This document shows positions 7,768 through 14,760 of a DNA stretch of 37,826 bases, one piece after another; the stretch's first letter is position 1, and the number at the start of each line of letters is the position of its first letter. The notes under the pieces are model-generated. The model was not told the origin of the DNA and ran no database searches. It worked only from the letters and a program-made list of their open reading frames with translations. The position numbers and the translations under genes were made by a program. The DNA comes from a virus: positions 1 through 37,826 of the IMG/VR virus record IMGVR_UViG_3300042938_002633; one strand, given 5' to 3'.

Positions 7768-7995
7768 TTACGGTTCAATTCCCATTGTCAAAAGATCACG
7801 CACCCAATCATGTGCTATAGTTTTGGCAAAGTTAAGAGTCATGCTCTCACCCACCTCCTTACCTTTCCACAAGATTTGGTAACGATGGCCATCTTCCCAA
7901 TCAGCCCGGAGACGAATTGTCAGCTCGGTGGTGGGTAGTGTAATCTCACCAGGCCGCACAACTTTCCATTCAGTTTGTGGATTAAAAGAGTTCAT
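7768..7995 (-). CDS. Hypothetical protein, paralogue of the 12031-12255 gene
   Basis: Seventy-five residues from an ATG sharing its A with the upstream TGA (TGATG). The C-terminal half (YQILWKGKEV, then HDWVRDLLTMGIEP) and the EWKVVRPGEI start align with the rightward gene at 12031 (EWIVTSPGVL, IHDLLRMGYEP). Function unknown; the pair shows recent duplication within the window. Confidence 0.7.
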   Translation of the reverse strand: MNSFNPQTEWKVVRPGEITLPTTELTIRLRADWEDGHRYQILWKGKEVGESMTLNFAKTIAHDWVRDLLTMGIEP

Positions 7996-8228
7996 CACTT
8001 GCCCTGATTGCATAGGTTACAGATGCGCACCGCAGCATCAGAAGCCTCTGTGAGTGAGTCAAACCGCTCACACACCGTTGTGCCAAGGGTAAGAAGGATT
8101 TGCAACTCTACATGTGTGCTATGAATCACAATATTCATGGTGGCTACAAGATCACTCCGCACAAATACAGTGGGATTGTGGCGGGCAACGGGAATCAGTC
8201 TATTCATATCATTATCCTTCTTTTCCAT
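7995..8228 (-). CDS. Early-region hypothetical protein
   Basis: Seventy-seven residues from the ATG (MEKKDNDMNRL) that follows the leader AACAAGGTGACCGAT; in sister genes of this promoter type the AAGG in that leader acts as the ribosome binding site. Starts at 8207 or 8252 are alternatives. No family recognised. Confidence 0.6.
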   Translation of the reverse strand: MEKKDNDMNRLIPVARHNPTVFVRSDLVATMNIVIHSTHVELQILLTLGTTVCERFDSLTEASDAAVRICNLCNQGK

Positions 8229-8252
8229 ATCGGTCACCTTGTTCATAGTCAT

Positions 8253-8281
8253 TTTATAATCCAACCTGGGATTAAAGTCAA
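8253..8281 (-). promoter_or_regulatory. Early promoter (TTGACTTTAATCCC type)
   Basis: TTGACT (8276-8281), 17 nt spacer, TATAAA (8253-8258), then ACTATGAACAAGG: the recurring promoter-leader cassette of this region. Confidence 0.75.
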
Positions 8282-8288
8282 CCCCTGA

Positions 8289-8495
8289 TTAGGGCTGGTT
8301 TGCCATATAAGCCAGTTCGGCTTCAGCCGCCTCGAGTGCCATGGCAACATTCTGCTCGTGCCCGAAGTCATCAAAGCGAGTCAGCTGAGTCAGGGCAGCA
8401 GCATAGACCCGCTCCGCTCGAACGACCGCAGTGATCCGCTGATCAGCCGGGAGCATCTTAACGAATTGGATCATCAGTGGGGTGGCTTTGAGCAT
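8289..8495 (-). CDS. Early-region hypothetical protein
   Basis: Sixty-eight residues starting MLKATPLMIQFVKML and Ala-rich at the C-terminus. Start chosen after GAGGAACGGAAG; a frame from 8516 begins within the promoter leader. First leftward gene from the 8.5 kb control region. Function unknown. Confidence 0.65.
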   Translation of the reverse strand: MLKATPLMIQFVKMLPADQRITAVVRAERVYAAALTQLTRFDDFGHEQNVAMALEAAEAELAYMANQP

Positions 8496-8522
8496 CTTCC
8501 GTTCCTCATTCATCATAGTCTC

Positions 8523-8551
8523 TTTATACCACCAGGATGGATAAAAGTCAA
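8523..8551 (-). promoter_or_regulatory. Leftward early promoter of control region 1
   Basis: TTGACT (8546-8551), 17 nt spacer, TATAAA (8523-8528). A CTAACCCATTG-type repeat begins about 23 nt upstream of the -35, as at the other divergent promoters. Confidence 0.78.
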
Positions 8552-8920
8552 CCGTAAGGATATCAATGGGTTAGGGCTAAGTGATTGAAAAGATTATCAA
8601 AAAAATCTGCATATTTCTTATATTTTTTTTAAGCCTAATCATATCAATCACTTAGCTAAGAATACGTCTGAGATCGTGCTAAGTGATCCTAGCGGTATGA
8701 TAACCCATCCACAGTGGCTTAGGTCGGGTAGGGACGTTTTTAGAACCTAACCCATTGAAAAGATTAGACATCTTGGAAAGCCTAACCCATTGAAAAGATT
8801 AGGTTTTGGTTCCAAGTAAGGGTTGATGCCCAAAAAAGTTGCGGATCACCGAAAAAAATTTTGGTAATCTTTTCAATGGGTTAGAACCAATTCATGGCTA
8901 ACCTATTGATTTTGTTGGGG
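8552..8920. promoter_or_regulatory. Bidirectional control region 1 with repeated operator motifs
   Basis: A 369 nt gene-free stretch between divergent early promoters. It holds at least seven copies, in both orientations, of a motif with consensus CTAACCCATTGAAAAGATTA: for example 8746-8766 and 8781-8801 (direct, 35 nt apart), 8865-8884 (inverted), 8561-8574 (inverted, partial) and 8577-8596 (CTAAGTGATTG variant). AT-rich blocks lie between them. The same plan recurs at 23778-24170. It could be an activator or repressor array or an iteron-type replication origin. Confidence 0.7.
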
Positions 8921-8949
8921 TTGACTTTTAAAGCATGTGATGGTATAAA
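8921..8949 (+). promoter_or_regulatory. Rightward early promoter of control region 1
   Basis: TTGACT (8921-8926), 17 nt spacer, TATAAA (8944-8949), followed by GGGACTATGATGAATGAGG, whose GAGGG serves the first gene. A CTAACC repeat starts 23 nt upstream of the -35. Confidence 0.78.
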
Positions 8950-8975
8950 GGGACTATGATGAATGAGGGTTAAAG

Positions 8976-9155
8976 ATGACCGACAACGATAAGCTGATCT
9001 TTGATACGATCCGCGGCACACTCACTGATAACGAAAGGGTGCTTTTTGACCGTGTGATGCAGCGGGAAGCATACTGCCGCGGCAGCATCGGACAGCTCGT
9101 GGCTGAAGCTCTCCGGCGCCGTGAAAAGCTCGACCTTTTACCTGACCATGGTTGA
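8976..9155 (+). CDS. Early-region small protein
   Basis: Fifty-nine residues, MTDNDKLIFDTIRGTLTDNE to KLDLLPDHG, charged and helical. GAGGG is 10 nt before the ATG. Its TGA lies inside the -35 of the next promoter. Function unknown; being the first rightward gene of an early-type unit suggests a host-takeover role. Confidence 0.65.
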   Translation: MTDNDKLIFDTIRGTLTDNERVLFDRVMQREAYCRGSIGQLVAEALRRREKLDLLPDHG

Positions 9156-9180
9156 CTTTAATCCCAGATTGGATTATAAC
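9152..9180 (+). promoter_or_regulatory. Early promoter (TTGACTTTAATCCC type)
   Basis: TTGACT (9152-9157), 17 nt spacer, TATAAC (9175-9180). Nearly identical to the promoter at 9453, including the downstream CAGACTATGAT leader. Confidence 0.75.
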
Positions 9181-9207
9181 CAGACTATGATGAATGAGGG
9201 TCTAAAG

Positions 9208-9456
9208 ATGATCTGCAAGCTGTTTGGTTTTTTCCGTAAGCCTGCCCCGATGAAGACCTACAGGGTTACGCTGACCTTTGTATACCCTACGGATGATCCG
9301 GGTCCGCACGTCAACAAGGCTGTATACCCTCCGGTGCAGGCCCGCAATGTGCTGGATGCCATTCAGAAGGCCTTTGACATGGAGCGCAGCACCGACGGAT
9401 ATTATGTGGAGGGCTACACCAGCGTGCACGCAGACGTGGAAGAAATTTCTGGTTGA
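9208..9456 (+). CDS. Early-region small protein
   Basis: Eighty-two residues beginning MICKLFGFFRKPAPMKTYRV; the start follows GAGGGTCTAAAG in the cassette leader. A beta-rich middle (YRVTLTFVYP) precedes helical LDAIQKAFDM. Stop TGA is embedded in the next promoter's -35. No family recognised. Confidence 0.65.
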   Translation: MICKLFGFFRKPAPMKTYRVTLTFVYPTDDPGPHVNKAVYPPVQARNVLDAIQKAFDMERSTDGYYVEGYTSVHADVEEISG

Positions 9457-9481
9457 CTTTAATCCCAGGTTGGATTATAAC
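9453..9481 (+). promoter_or_regulatory. Early promoter for the metallopeptidase gene
   Basis: TTGACT (9453-9458), 17 nt spacer, TATAAC (9476-9481); overlaps the preceding stop codon. Confidence 0.75.
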
Positions 9482-9506
9482 CAGACTATGATCAATTGAG
9501 GGTATC

Positions 9507-9968
9507 ATGCAAGTATCAGTCTGTAAGTGCCCACCCAAGCTCTCGTCCGACATGGTAACCGAAGCGGTTCGGTTCTATGCATCAATGCTCATGAACCGTC
9601 AGCTTGTCAAGAACTTGACTGTCGACGTCTTTTTCAAGGGTGAGGGTGTGGATGGTCAATGTGATTCGGACGAAATTGCTCGCCCTCGTGAGTTCAATTT
9701 GCATATCAACCCGAAGCGTTCGGTTAAGGATATGCTGATTGCACTGGCTCATGAGATGGTCCATGTGAAGCAGTACGCCACCGGTGAGTCAAGGCAATAT
9801 GAGCGCACGCCATACGTGACTAAGTTTCGTGGCGTGATGGTAAATACCAATACCATGGACTATTGGGATCTACCGTGGGAAATCGAAGCATTCGGGCGTG
9901 AACTTGGTCTTTACGTTCGATTCATGGAGCACTGGAAGAATGTCAAAGCGAAAGCAGATAAAACGTAA
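9507..9968 (+). CDS. SprT-like zinc metallopeptidase (putative)
   Basis: A 153-residue protein with HEMVH (82-86), the HExxH zinc-binding catalytic motif of metallopeptidases, inside ALAHEMVHVKQY. Downstream WDLPWEIEAFGRE may provide the third ligand. The size and the FNLHINPKRS strand before the helix resemble small SprT/WLM-like domains, which in cells cleave DNA-protein crosslinks. Substrate here is unknown. The gene follows its own early promoter with GAGGG before the ATG. Confidence 0.8.
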   Translation: MQVSVCKCPPKLSSDMVTEAVRFYASMLMNRQLVKNLTVDVFFKGEGVDGQCDSDEIARPREFNLHINPKRSVKDMLIALAHEMVHVKQYATGESRQYERTPYVTKFRGVMVNTNTMDYWDLPWEIEAFGRELGLYVRFMEHWKNVKAKADKT

Positions 9969-10095
9969 CCCTATGGCTAGGGTTCTTATTGACCCGAAGT
10001 TTCATAAAAGGGTTGTTAAGAGCAAAAAGCTCTATTCACGAAAAAATGTCAAGGCGCCGAAAGAACCCTTGACATTTTTTGTGAGTATGGTATAA
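9940..10095 (+). CDS. Small basic phage protein
   Basis: Fifty-one residues, starting MSKRKQIKRNPMARVLIDPK and highly basic (RVVKSKKLYSRK). It overlaps the metallopeptidase end by 29 nt; an internal start at MARVLIDP is possible. Similar short basic proteins occur in T4-like phages (from memory). A strong promoter for the next gene is embedded near its end. Confidence 0.6.
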   Translation: MSKRKQIKRNPMARVLIDPKFHKRVVKSKKLYSRKNVKAPKEPLTFFVSMV

Positions 10096-10096
10096 T
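10069..10096 (+). promoter_or_regulatory. Perfect-consensus promoter
   Basis: TTGACA (10069-10074), 16 nt spacer, TATAAT (10091-10096), directly upstream of the AT-hook-like protein gene. Confidence 0.82.
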
Positions 10097-10120
10097 CGGT
10101 ACGTAATCTAGGAGAGCAAC

Positions 10121-10564
10121 ATGCCTCGTGGTCGCCCTAAGGGTTCTAAGAACAAGTCTAAGATCGATGCGGTTAACCCAGCTCCAGTGGAGAAGGAAGT
10201 AATTGCTCGTCAGAAGGCTCATGCCAAACGGCATCCCAAGGAAGTTCAAAAGGCTGATGAATATGCTGCAACCCTAACATCTAATGTAGCGCCAGCTATT
10301 CCAGCCAAGCGTGCATTCTTTGATAACTCCAGGTTTCTTCTTCCTGAAATGCTGACCGAGCGCAAGAAGCCAGTGGTTGTGCCATCTGGCATTCGTCGTG
10401 TTTCATTCTCCAGTTTTGATATCCCAAATTGTCATCGCTTTGCTAAGATGCTTATGACCAAATATGGTTACACTGATCCTTCCATGCCTAAGCCTAAGAA
10501 AGATGGTAGTGGATGGTATACGTTTGAAATTACTGAACCTGTAGGTAGTAAAAATGTCGACTAA
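10121..10564 (+). CDS. Protein with N-terminal AT-hook-like motif
   Basis: A 147-residue protein beginning MPRGRPKGSKNKSK; PRGRPKGSKNK matches the GRP core of AT-hook minor-groove DNA-binding motifs. The rest (RKKPVVVPSGIRRVSFSSFD, GSGWYTFEI) is unrecognised. It is expressed from a perfect-consensus promoter with AGGAGA before the ATG. A DNA-binding or regulatory role is inferred from the N-terminus only. Confidence 0.68.
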   Translation: MPRGRPKGSKNKSKIDAVNPAPVEKEVIARQKAHAKRHPKEVQKADEYAATLTSNVAPAIPAKRAFFDNSRFLLPEMLTERKKPVVVPSGIRRVSFSSFDIPNCHRFAKMLMTKYGYTDPSMPKPKKDGSGWYTFEITEPVGSKNVD

Positions 10565-10760
10565 ATTTGTTAAATGGAAACCTACTCGAAACACAGAACG
10601 TGGTGCAATTAAGCGCTTTGGTGAGGAATGGATTGTGCAATCCCATTTCTTAGACACATCTAAACTTCTTATTGTTCCTAAGGATGATCCTAAAGCTGAT
10701 ATGCGCTGGATTACACATGAGCAAGTCATCAGCCAACGTTGGGAACTGGAGCCAATTTAA
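10554..10760 (+). CDS. 68-residue hypothetical protein
   Basis: Starts MSTKFVKWKPTRNTERGAIK, overlapping the previous stop by 11 nt. Trp-rich with a strand-like middle (EEWIVQSHFLD). Its TAA shares an A with the ATG of the repeat gene. Function unknown. Confidence 0.62.
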   Translation: MSTKFVKWKPTRNTERGAIKRFGEEWIVQSHFLDTSKLLIVPKDDPKADMRWITHEQVISQRWELEPI

Positions 10761-10933
10761 TGAAGCAAGTCTTGGGTCAAGTCAGGGTTCAAGTCAGGGT
10801 TCAAGTCATGGATCAAGTCGAGGTTCAAGTCATGGATCAAGTCATGGATCAAGTCGGGGATCAAGTCGGGGATCAAGTATGGATTCAAGTCTTGGATCAA
10901 GTCTGGGATCAAATCTTGGATCAAAACTTATAA
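10760..10933 (+). CDS. QVxDQV tandem-repeat protein
   Basis: A 57-residue frame starting in a TAATG overlap, made almost wholly of QV-containing units (MKQVLGQVRVQVRVQVMDQV and on). The DNA is a 12-nt tandem repeat. The alternative frame gives Gly-Ser-Ser repeats but has no start nearby, so the QV frame is preferred. The gene at 22281-22460 has related QV(x)2-3QV spacing. Low-complexity QV proteins recur in phages without known function. Confidence 0.5.
   Translation: MKQVLGQVRVQVRVQVMDQVEVQVMDQVMDQVGDQVGDQVWIQVLDQVWDQILDQNL
10766..10925 (+). repeat. 12-nt tandem repeat (GGATCAAGTCAT type)
   Basis: About 13 imperfect copies of a 12-nt unit around GGATCAAGTC, varying mainly at the last two bases. 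In-phase length keeps the reading frame open, so copy number can change without frameshift. Confidence 0.85.
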
Positions 10934-10950
10934 TTAAAACGGATAATAAA

Positions 10951-11265
10951 ATGTATATTAGGCGTGATTATCTTTACACTCGGTGCACATTTGATGAGTA
11001 CTATAGTCAATTTGTAACACCAGAAGTGCTTTCTTATGTTGACTCTAAGCTTGGAAATGATATTATCCTATCTAAGGATGAAACCTTCAAGGATATTGAA
11101 CTTAGTAAATGGGATAAGCTAGTGTATAATCTCAAGCCTCTAATTTGTGACCAACTCCTAATAGAAGCTCAAGAAGGTTGGTCATTAATGACTGGTGTAT
11201 GTATTGTAAAACAGGCTGCACGGATCATATGGAGGAAAAACAATAATGCGCTTGGAATTCAGTGA
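10951..11265 (+). CDS. Conserved phage hypothetical protein
   Basis: A 104-residue protein beginning MYIRRDYLYTRCTFDEYYSQ, with LSKDETFKDIELSKWD mid-protein. It resembles a family found in T4-like and other large phages (YYxQFVT signature, from memory) of unknown role. GGAT lies 9 nt before the ATG. Confidence 0.72.
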   Translation: MYIRRDYLYTRCTFDEYYSQFVTPEVLSYVDSKLGNDIILSKDETFKDIELSKWDKLVYNLKPLICDQLLIEAQEGWSLMTGVCIVKQAARIIWRKNNNALGIQ

Positions 11266-11323
11266 TGTAATTACTTGGATTTTGGTTTTTGCTTTTCTAA
11301 TTTTTGTGTTTTTGGTGTTGTGA
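11246..11323 (+). CDS. 25-residue single-pass membrane peptide
   Basis: MRLEFSDVITWILVFAFLIF and five more residues: a short polar N-terminus and one hydrophobic helix. GGAGG lies 11 nt upstream and the TGA overlaps the next ATG (TGATG), supporting translation. Role unknown; length and topology fit a small membrane modulator. Confidence 0.6.
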   Translation: MRLEFSDVITWILVFAFLIFVFLVL

Positions 11324-11688
11324 TGAAAATTGTAGCTAAAAATCCAATGTGGGATAGAAAGCATTTGTGCTTCTTTCATATTGATCAATATGATACTTTC
11401 TATGGTGAACTTCTACCCATACCAACCTGGGCTGAAGCAGATTCATTGTGCATTACGGCTGATATTCCATCCAAGATGCGCATCATCCCCAAAAGATTAA
11501 TTGTTTCTATTGATGATACGACACAAAAGCCTGTAGTTGCTAAGCCAATAAACCCCATCAAAACATTTAATGTAAAGGGCTCCAAAGGAGAAATTTACAC
11601 CGTTACAATTGACGGTAAACATAGCACATGTACGTGCACTGGATTTGGTTTCAGGCGTACATGCAAACACATTAAGGAAGCATCATGA
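11323..11688 (+). CDS. SWIM-type zinc finger protein (putative)
   Basis: A 121-residue protein whose C-terminus has CTCTGFGFRRTCKHI, matching the SWIM finger pattern CxCx(n)CxH. SWIM domains bind DNA or protein partners. The N-terminal part (MKIVAKNPMWDRKHLCFFHI) is unrecognised. Translation is coupled to the 25-residue peptide (TGATG) and to the next gene (ATGA). Confidence 0.75.
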   Translation: MKIVAKNPMWDRKHLCFFHIDQYDTFYGELLPIPTWAEADSLCITADIPSKMRIIPKRLIVSIDDTTQKPVVAKPINPIKTFNVKGSKGEIYTVTIDGKHSTCTCTGFGFRRTCKHIKEAS

Positions 11689-11957
11689 ATTTTACACGAG
11701 AAGAACTAGAAGATATCTGGAACAATAAGCCTTATGGCTACTTTACAGATCTTCGAAAAAAGAAAGATTTAAGTAAATACAGAAAGTATGTCATTGAAGC
11801 TAAGGTTCTTAAGAATTGTGGAACTAAAACAATCACTGTGCATGACACAAAAGAAAATGGTGTTATGGTCCAAAATGCAAGAAATGTTCTTCGAAAACAA
11901 ATCTTAGATGAGTTTGGTGAATATGTAACTGTCAATTATAGAATCTTATCAGAATAG
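11685..11957 (+). CDS. 90-residue hypothetical protein
   Basis: Begins MNFTREELEDIWNNKPYGYF, basic and mixed alpha/beta, no family recognised. Overlaps the SWIM gene by 4 nt; ends in TAG, a minority stop codon in this window, just before a terminator hairpin. Confidence 0.68.
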   Translation: MNFTREELEDIWNNKPYGYFTDLRKKKDLSKYRKYVIEAKVLKNCGTKTITVHDTKENGVMVQNARNVLRKQILDEFGEYVTVNYRILSE

Positions 11958-11967
11958 TCTATAATAT

Positions 11968-12016
11968 AAAAAAACCCATGTGTCTGATTATAAATATCAG
12001 GTTCACATGGGTTTTT
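11968..12016 (+). terminator. Terminator hairpin, probably bidirectional
   Basis: AAAAACCCATGTG pairs with CACATGGGTTTTT; an inner CTGAT/ATCAG step extends the stem. The T-run follows on the plus strand and an A-run precedes it, so it could work both ways. Confidence 0.75.
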
Positions 12017-12030
12017 CGTATGGAGAAGAA

Positions 12031-12255
12031 ATGAATTTTGATCTTGAACCAGAATGGATAGTAACTTCACCCGGTGTTTTAAATTTAAACACAACTGAGG
12101 TATCAATAGCATATCAACCAAATTATGGTGTTTATTTTATAATGTGGAAAGATAAAGTTGTAAATTCAAAAGGGATGCATTTTTCTCTGGATTCAGCAAA
12201 GGAAACCGCTTTATTATATATACATGATTTGCTTCGTATGGGATATGAACCATAA
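12031..12255 (+). CDS. Hypothetical protein, paralogue of the 7768-7995 gene
   Basis: Seventy-four residues from MNFDLEPEWIVTS; GGAGAAGAA precedes this ATG, better than the upstream in-frame ATG at 11980, which lies inside the terminator. Ends IHDLLRMGYEP, matching RDLLTMGIEP of its paralogue. Located between two terminators. Function unknown. Confidence 0.68.
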   Translation: MNFDLEPEWIVTSPGVLNLNTTEVSIAYQPNYGVYFIMWKDKVVNSKGMHFSLDSAKETALLYIHDLLRMGYEP

Positions 12256-12259
12256 AAAT

Positions 12260-12287
12260 AAAGGGAGAACCTAGGTTCTCCCTTTTT
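12260..12287. terminator. Convergent terminator
   Basis: AAAGGGAGAACC and GGTTCTCCCTTT form a 12-bp inverted repeat with A- and T-runs on the two sides. It separates the rightward unit from leftward nadV. Confidence 0.82.
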
Positions 12288-12290
12288 AGT

Positions 12291-13676
12291 TTAGCTATTT
12301 GAATTGTTCCTAATTTCCTCAAAAGTCATATCACGGATTAGTTTACCATTAAGGTAAACGGTTTCAAGTCCATGTTTCCAACCATTGAGTAATTCAGGTG
12401 TTGTTTCACTTGTGGCAAATTTATTATCTTTACGCCACAGTTCAAGTAGACCTGCTTTGCTTTTCTTACCTGAATCGGTAATAGGATCCTTTAGAACTTT
12501 TCTCCAATCATGTTTACCGATTCGCACAGCAGAGCATTTCATTGCAAATTTCTGTGTATCCCTATTCACCTGTTGAAGAAGAGCACCACCCATACCAAAA
12601 GCAATATTATCAGCAGAGTAGCCGTTATTATCAAAGACAGTAAGGATATCCTTGACTGTGTTATAATTGACCCCATCACCCTGGATTAATCTAACATTAT
12701 TCAGGACTCGGTATCCCTTATCATTTACTGTAGAGCCAAATTTCTTATCTAGGAGCTGAATAAGTTTACAATTTACAGCAACCGGTTCACCAGAATCTGG
12801 TCGAATAACCAGAGTAGCACCAGAGTCGATGATCTTTTGTTTCAGCTCACCACCCCAGAGATTTTCTGCTGCATTGAATACATCATAACTATCACTCACA
12901 ACAGCAAGAATAGCACCAGGCTTGGCAAACTTATTCAGCATATTTTCATATGCTTTTACTTCATATGGGCGACCCCAACTAGTAATTGTGCTGTGTTCTG
13001 CGGCTGGAATAGAGAAACCAGCAATGCCTGCATTATAATGCTCACGAGCCCAAAGAATACCCGCAATGGTATCAGTACCCATGAAATTAATTAGATGCGC
13101 AGCACCACCAATTCCAGCGGATTCTTGACTTGAAACACCACGTGCACCGAAGTCATGAAGTTTAAAGCTAAGTCCAGCAGGATCACCATTCTTTTCTAAG
13201 AATCCTTTAATTAGATTCTTGATGGCTTTGCTGTTGGTTGCTACAGTTGTAGGATACCAAATTGCACGAAGCAGAGCTGTTTCCAAATGTGTTGTCAACC
13301 AAAAACAATTTGGATCTGTATTTTCAATAGTAAGTAGAACATTACTTACAGGAACAATAGTACCTTCTGGAACTGCACGGATATGGACTGGTAGTTTACC
13401 ACCGTGGTTGGTAACAATATATTCCCAACCAACACGATTAAATGGTTCACCATGGGCTTGCATAATTTCTTCTGCTAGATCAATGTCTGCCATTGTCACC
13501 GGCGTTAGAAGATAATCTTTAATGAAACCCTGTAGACCAAAGAATAAAGTTTCTAGATGTTCACCACCTCGTGATTCAATGTAGCTGTGAACAATTTCAG
13601 TCCCTTCTGGGTATTGTTCAAACATTGAAACTTTATAGCTGTCAACATTAAGTAGAATATTTTTTAGAATAGTCAT
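12291..13676 (-). CDS. nadV: Nicotinamide phosphoribosyltransferase (NAMPT/NadV)
   Basis: A 461-residue enzyme that makes nicotinamide mononucleotide from nicotinamide and PRPP. The start NVDSYKVSMFEQYPEGT, then HDFGARGVSSQESAG (conserved active-site region), the EHSTITSWG segment and RPDSGEP phosphate-binding loop are hallmarks of NAMPT. Length matches the family. GGAG precedes the ATG. It lies directly downstream of the NMN adenylyltransferase gene (18 nt gap), so the two form an operon covering nicotinamide to NAD+. Phage examples include Vibrio phage KVP40. Confidence 0.96.
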   Translation of the reverse strand: MTILKNILLNVDSYKVSMFEQYPEGTEIVHSYIESRGGEHLETLFFGLQGFIKDYLLTPVTMADIDLAEEIMQAHGEPFNRVGWEYIVTNHGGKLPVHIRAVPEGTIVPVSNVLLTIENTDPNCFWLTTHLETALLRAIWYPTTVATNSKAIKNLIKGFLEKNGDPAGLSFKLHDFGARGVSSQESAGIGGAAHLINFMGTDTIAGILWAREHYNAGIAGFSIPAAEHSTITSWGRPYEVKAYENMLNKFAKPGAILAVVSDSYDVFNAAENLWGGELKQKIIDSGATLVIRPDSGEPVAVNCKLIQLLDKKFGSTVNDKGYRVLNNVRLIQGDGVNYNTVKDILTVFDNNGYSADNIAFGMGGALLQQVNRDTQKFAMKCSAVRIGKHDWRKVLKDPITDSGKKSKAGLLELWRKDNKFATSETTPELLNGWKHGLETVYLNGKLIRDMTFEEIRNNSNS

Positions 13677-13693
13677 TAGATAAACTCCTTATC

Positions 13694-14689
13694 TTATTTC
13701 TTAAGTTTGGTAAAAGCTGGCATTGGCATAACACCAGTCATAGTAGAGATAATAGCAGCATGGTCATCATAGAGCTCATATGTATTAAGAGCATCAGTGA
13801 GTGGCACCCATTTACATAGTGCAGCATCATCGGCGCCATTTGCTCGTGGTAGAGAATAGTCTGGATTTGGACTGATCCTCATATAGACTGCTAATGTATT
13901 CCTTAGCAAGCCAAATGATCGAGACGGTGAATCAAAAAGTTGAGTCTTGACAATAGAGCCACGAAGAACTTTTTCTGGTACTCGAACATTTGTTTCTTCT
14001 TGAAGTTCACGAATAGCACAATCAAGAAAAGTTTCTTTATTATTTCTAAATCCACCTGGTAGAGCCCAACATCCAGCACCTGGAGCAAACTTACGTTGGA
14101 TTAGAAGAACATGACCCTGACATTCTAGAACAGCATCAGAGCAGTTGAAGTTGAGAGTATCAGGGAATGGATAGTTTGCAAACAGTTCTTGTTCTTTCTT
14201 ATAGAACAGATGATCTTGATAGACCGTTTCCGGCATACGCTTATCATGTTCTGCAAACATCTTTGCACGAATAGATGTAGCATTTACTGTATATTCGGCT
14301 TCAATATTTTTGAAGTTCCAATCTGGAAACCAGTTAAGATAGTCATTACCATCTTTTGTGTGACCAAAAAGAGTCGGTGGTGAATAGATGCCCCAATTCT
14401 TTTGGGTATACTCTACGCTTGCACGTACATCTGCCATCCACTGAGTATGGGAGTATTGATAGTCATTAAGGGGAAGAATGTCAATCAGATTGTCAATCTG
14501 TTCCCATTTTGAATGGAACATCTGAACTCGCTCTGAATAGGTCCATGGATTTTTAATGCTACGGCACTGATTAGCCGAACCGATAAGGACCAGAAGAAGG
14601 TCTACTTGCTTAGCGGCAACCTTGATTGCCTGAATATGACCTTCATGTAAGGGCTGAAAACGCCCAATGAATACGCCTAATGTTTTCAT
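13694..14689 (-). CDS. nadM: Bifunctional NMN adenylyltransferase / Nudix hydrolase
   Basis: A 331-residue protein. The N-terminal nucleotidyltransferase domain has GRFQPLHEGH (8-17) and the ATP-binding STxR-like TSIRAKM segment; it joins NMN and ATP to make NAD+. The C-terminal domain has a Nudix box: GG, then E seven residues on, then RELQEET, for hydrolysing ADP-ribose or similar nucleotides. This fusion is known from cyanobacteria and phages. Start chosen at MKTLGVF because AGGAG precedes it; a longer frame runs into the promoter. First gene of the NAD operon. Confidence 0.95.
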   Translation of the reverse strand: MKTLGVFIGRFQPLHEGHIQAIKVAAKQVDLLLVLIGSANQCRSIKNPWTYSERVQMFHSKWEQIDNLIDILPLNDYQYSHTQWMADVRASVEYTQKNWGIYSPPTLFGHTKDGNDYLNWFPDWNFKNIEAEYTVNATSIRAKMFAEHDKRMPETVYQDHLFYKKEQELFANYPFPDTLNFNCSDAVLECQGHVLLIQRKFAPGAGCWALPGGFRNNKETFLDCAIRELQEETNVRVPEKVLRGSIVKTQLFDSPSRSFGLLRNTLAVYMRISPNPDYSLPRANGADDAALCKWVPLTDALNTYELYDDHAAIISTMTGVMPMPAFTKLKK

Positions 14690-14722
14690 GTTCTTAACTC
14701 CTAAGAAACAATTTATATGTAT

Positions 14723-14750
14723 ATTATATACCACCTGTGGTGGTTGTCAA
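14723..14750 (-). promoter_or_regulatory. Promoter of the NAD salvage operon
   Basis: TTGACA (14745-14750), 16 nt spacer, TATAAT (14723-14728), exact consensus. The spacer holds an inverted repeat CCACC/GGTGG that could be an operator. Confidence 0.8.
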
Positions 14751-14760
14751 TCAAAAAGTT

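Noticed and set aside
8100-8588. Plus-strand frames in the leftward early genes
   Set aside because: Antisense shadows; all promoters and ribosome binding sites there point left.
10766-10925. CRISPR-like repeat array
   Set aside because: The 12-nt units are contiguous without spacers and stay in a coding frame; this is a coding tandem repeat.
10672-11265. Single 197-residue Gly-Ser-Ser repeat protein
   Set aside because: It would have to start inside the previous gene in another frame; the C-terminal part has its own start at 10951 and the repeat has a coupled start in the QV frame.
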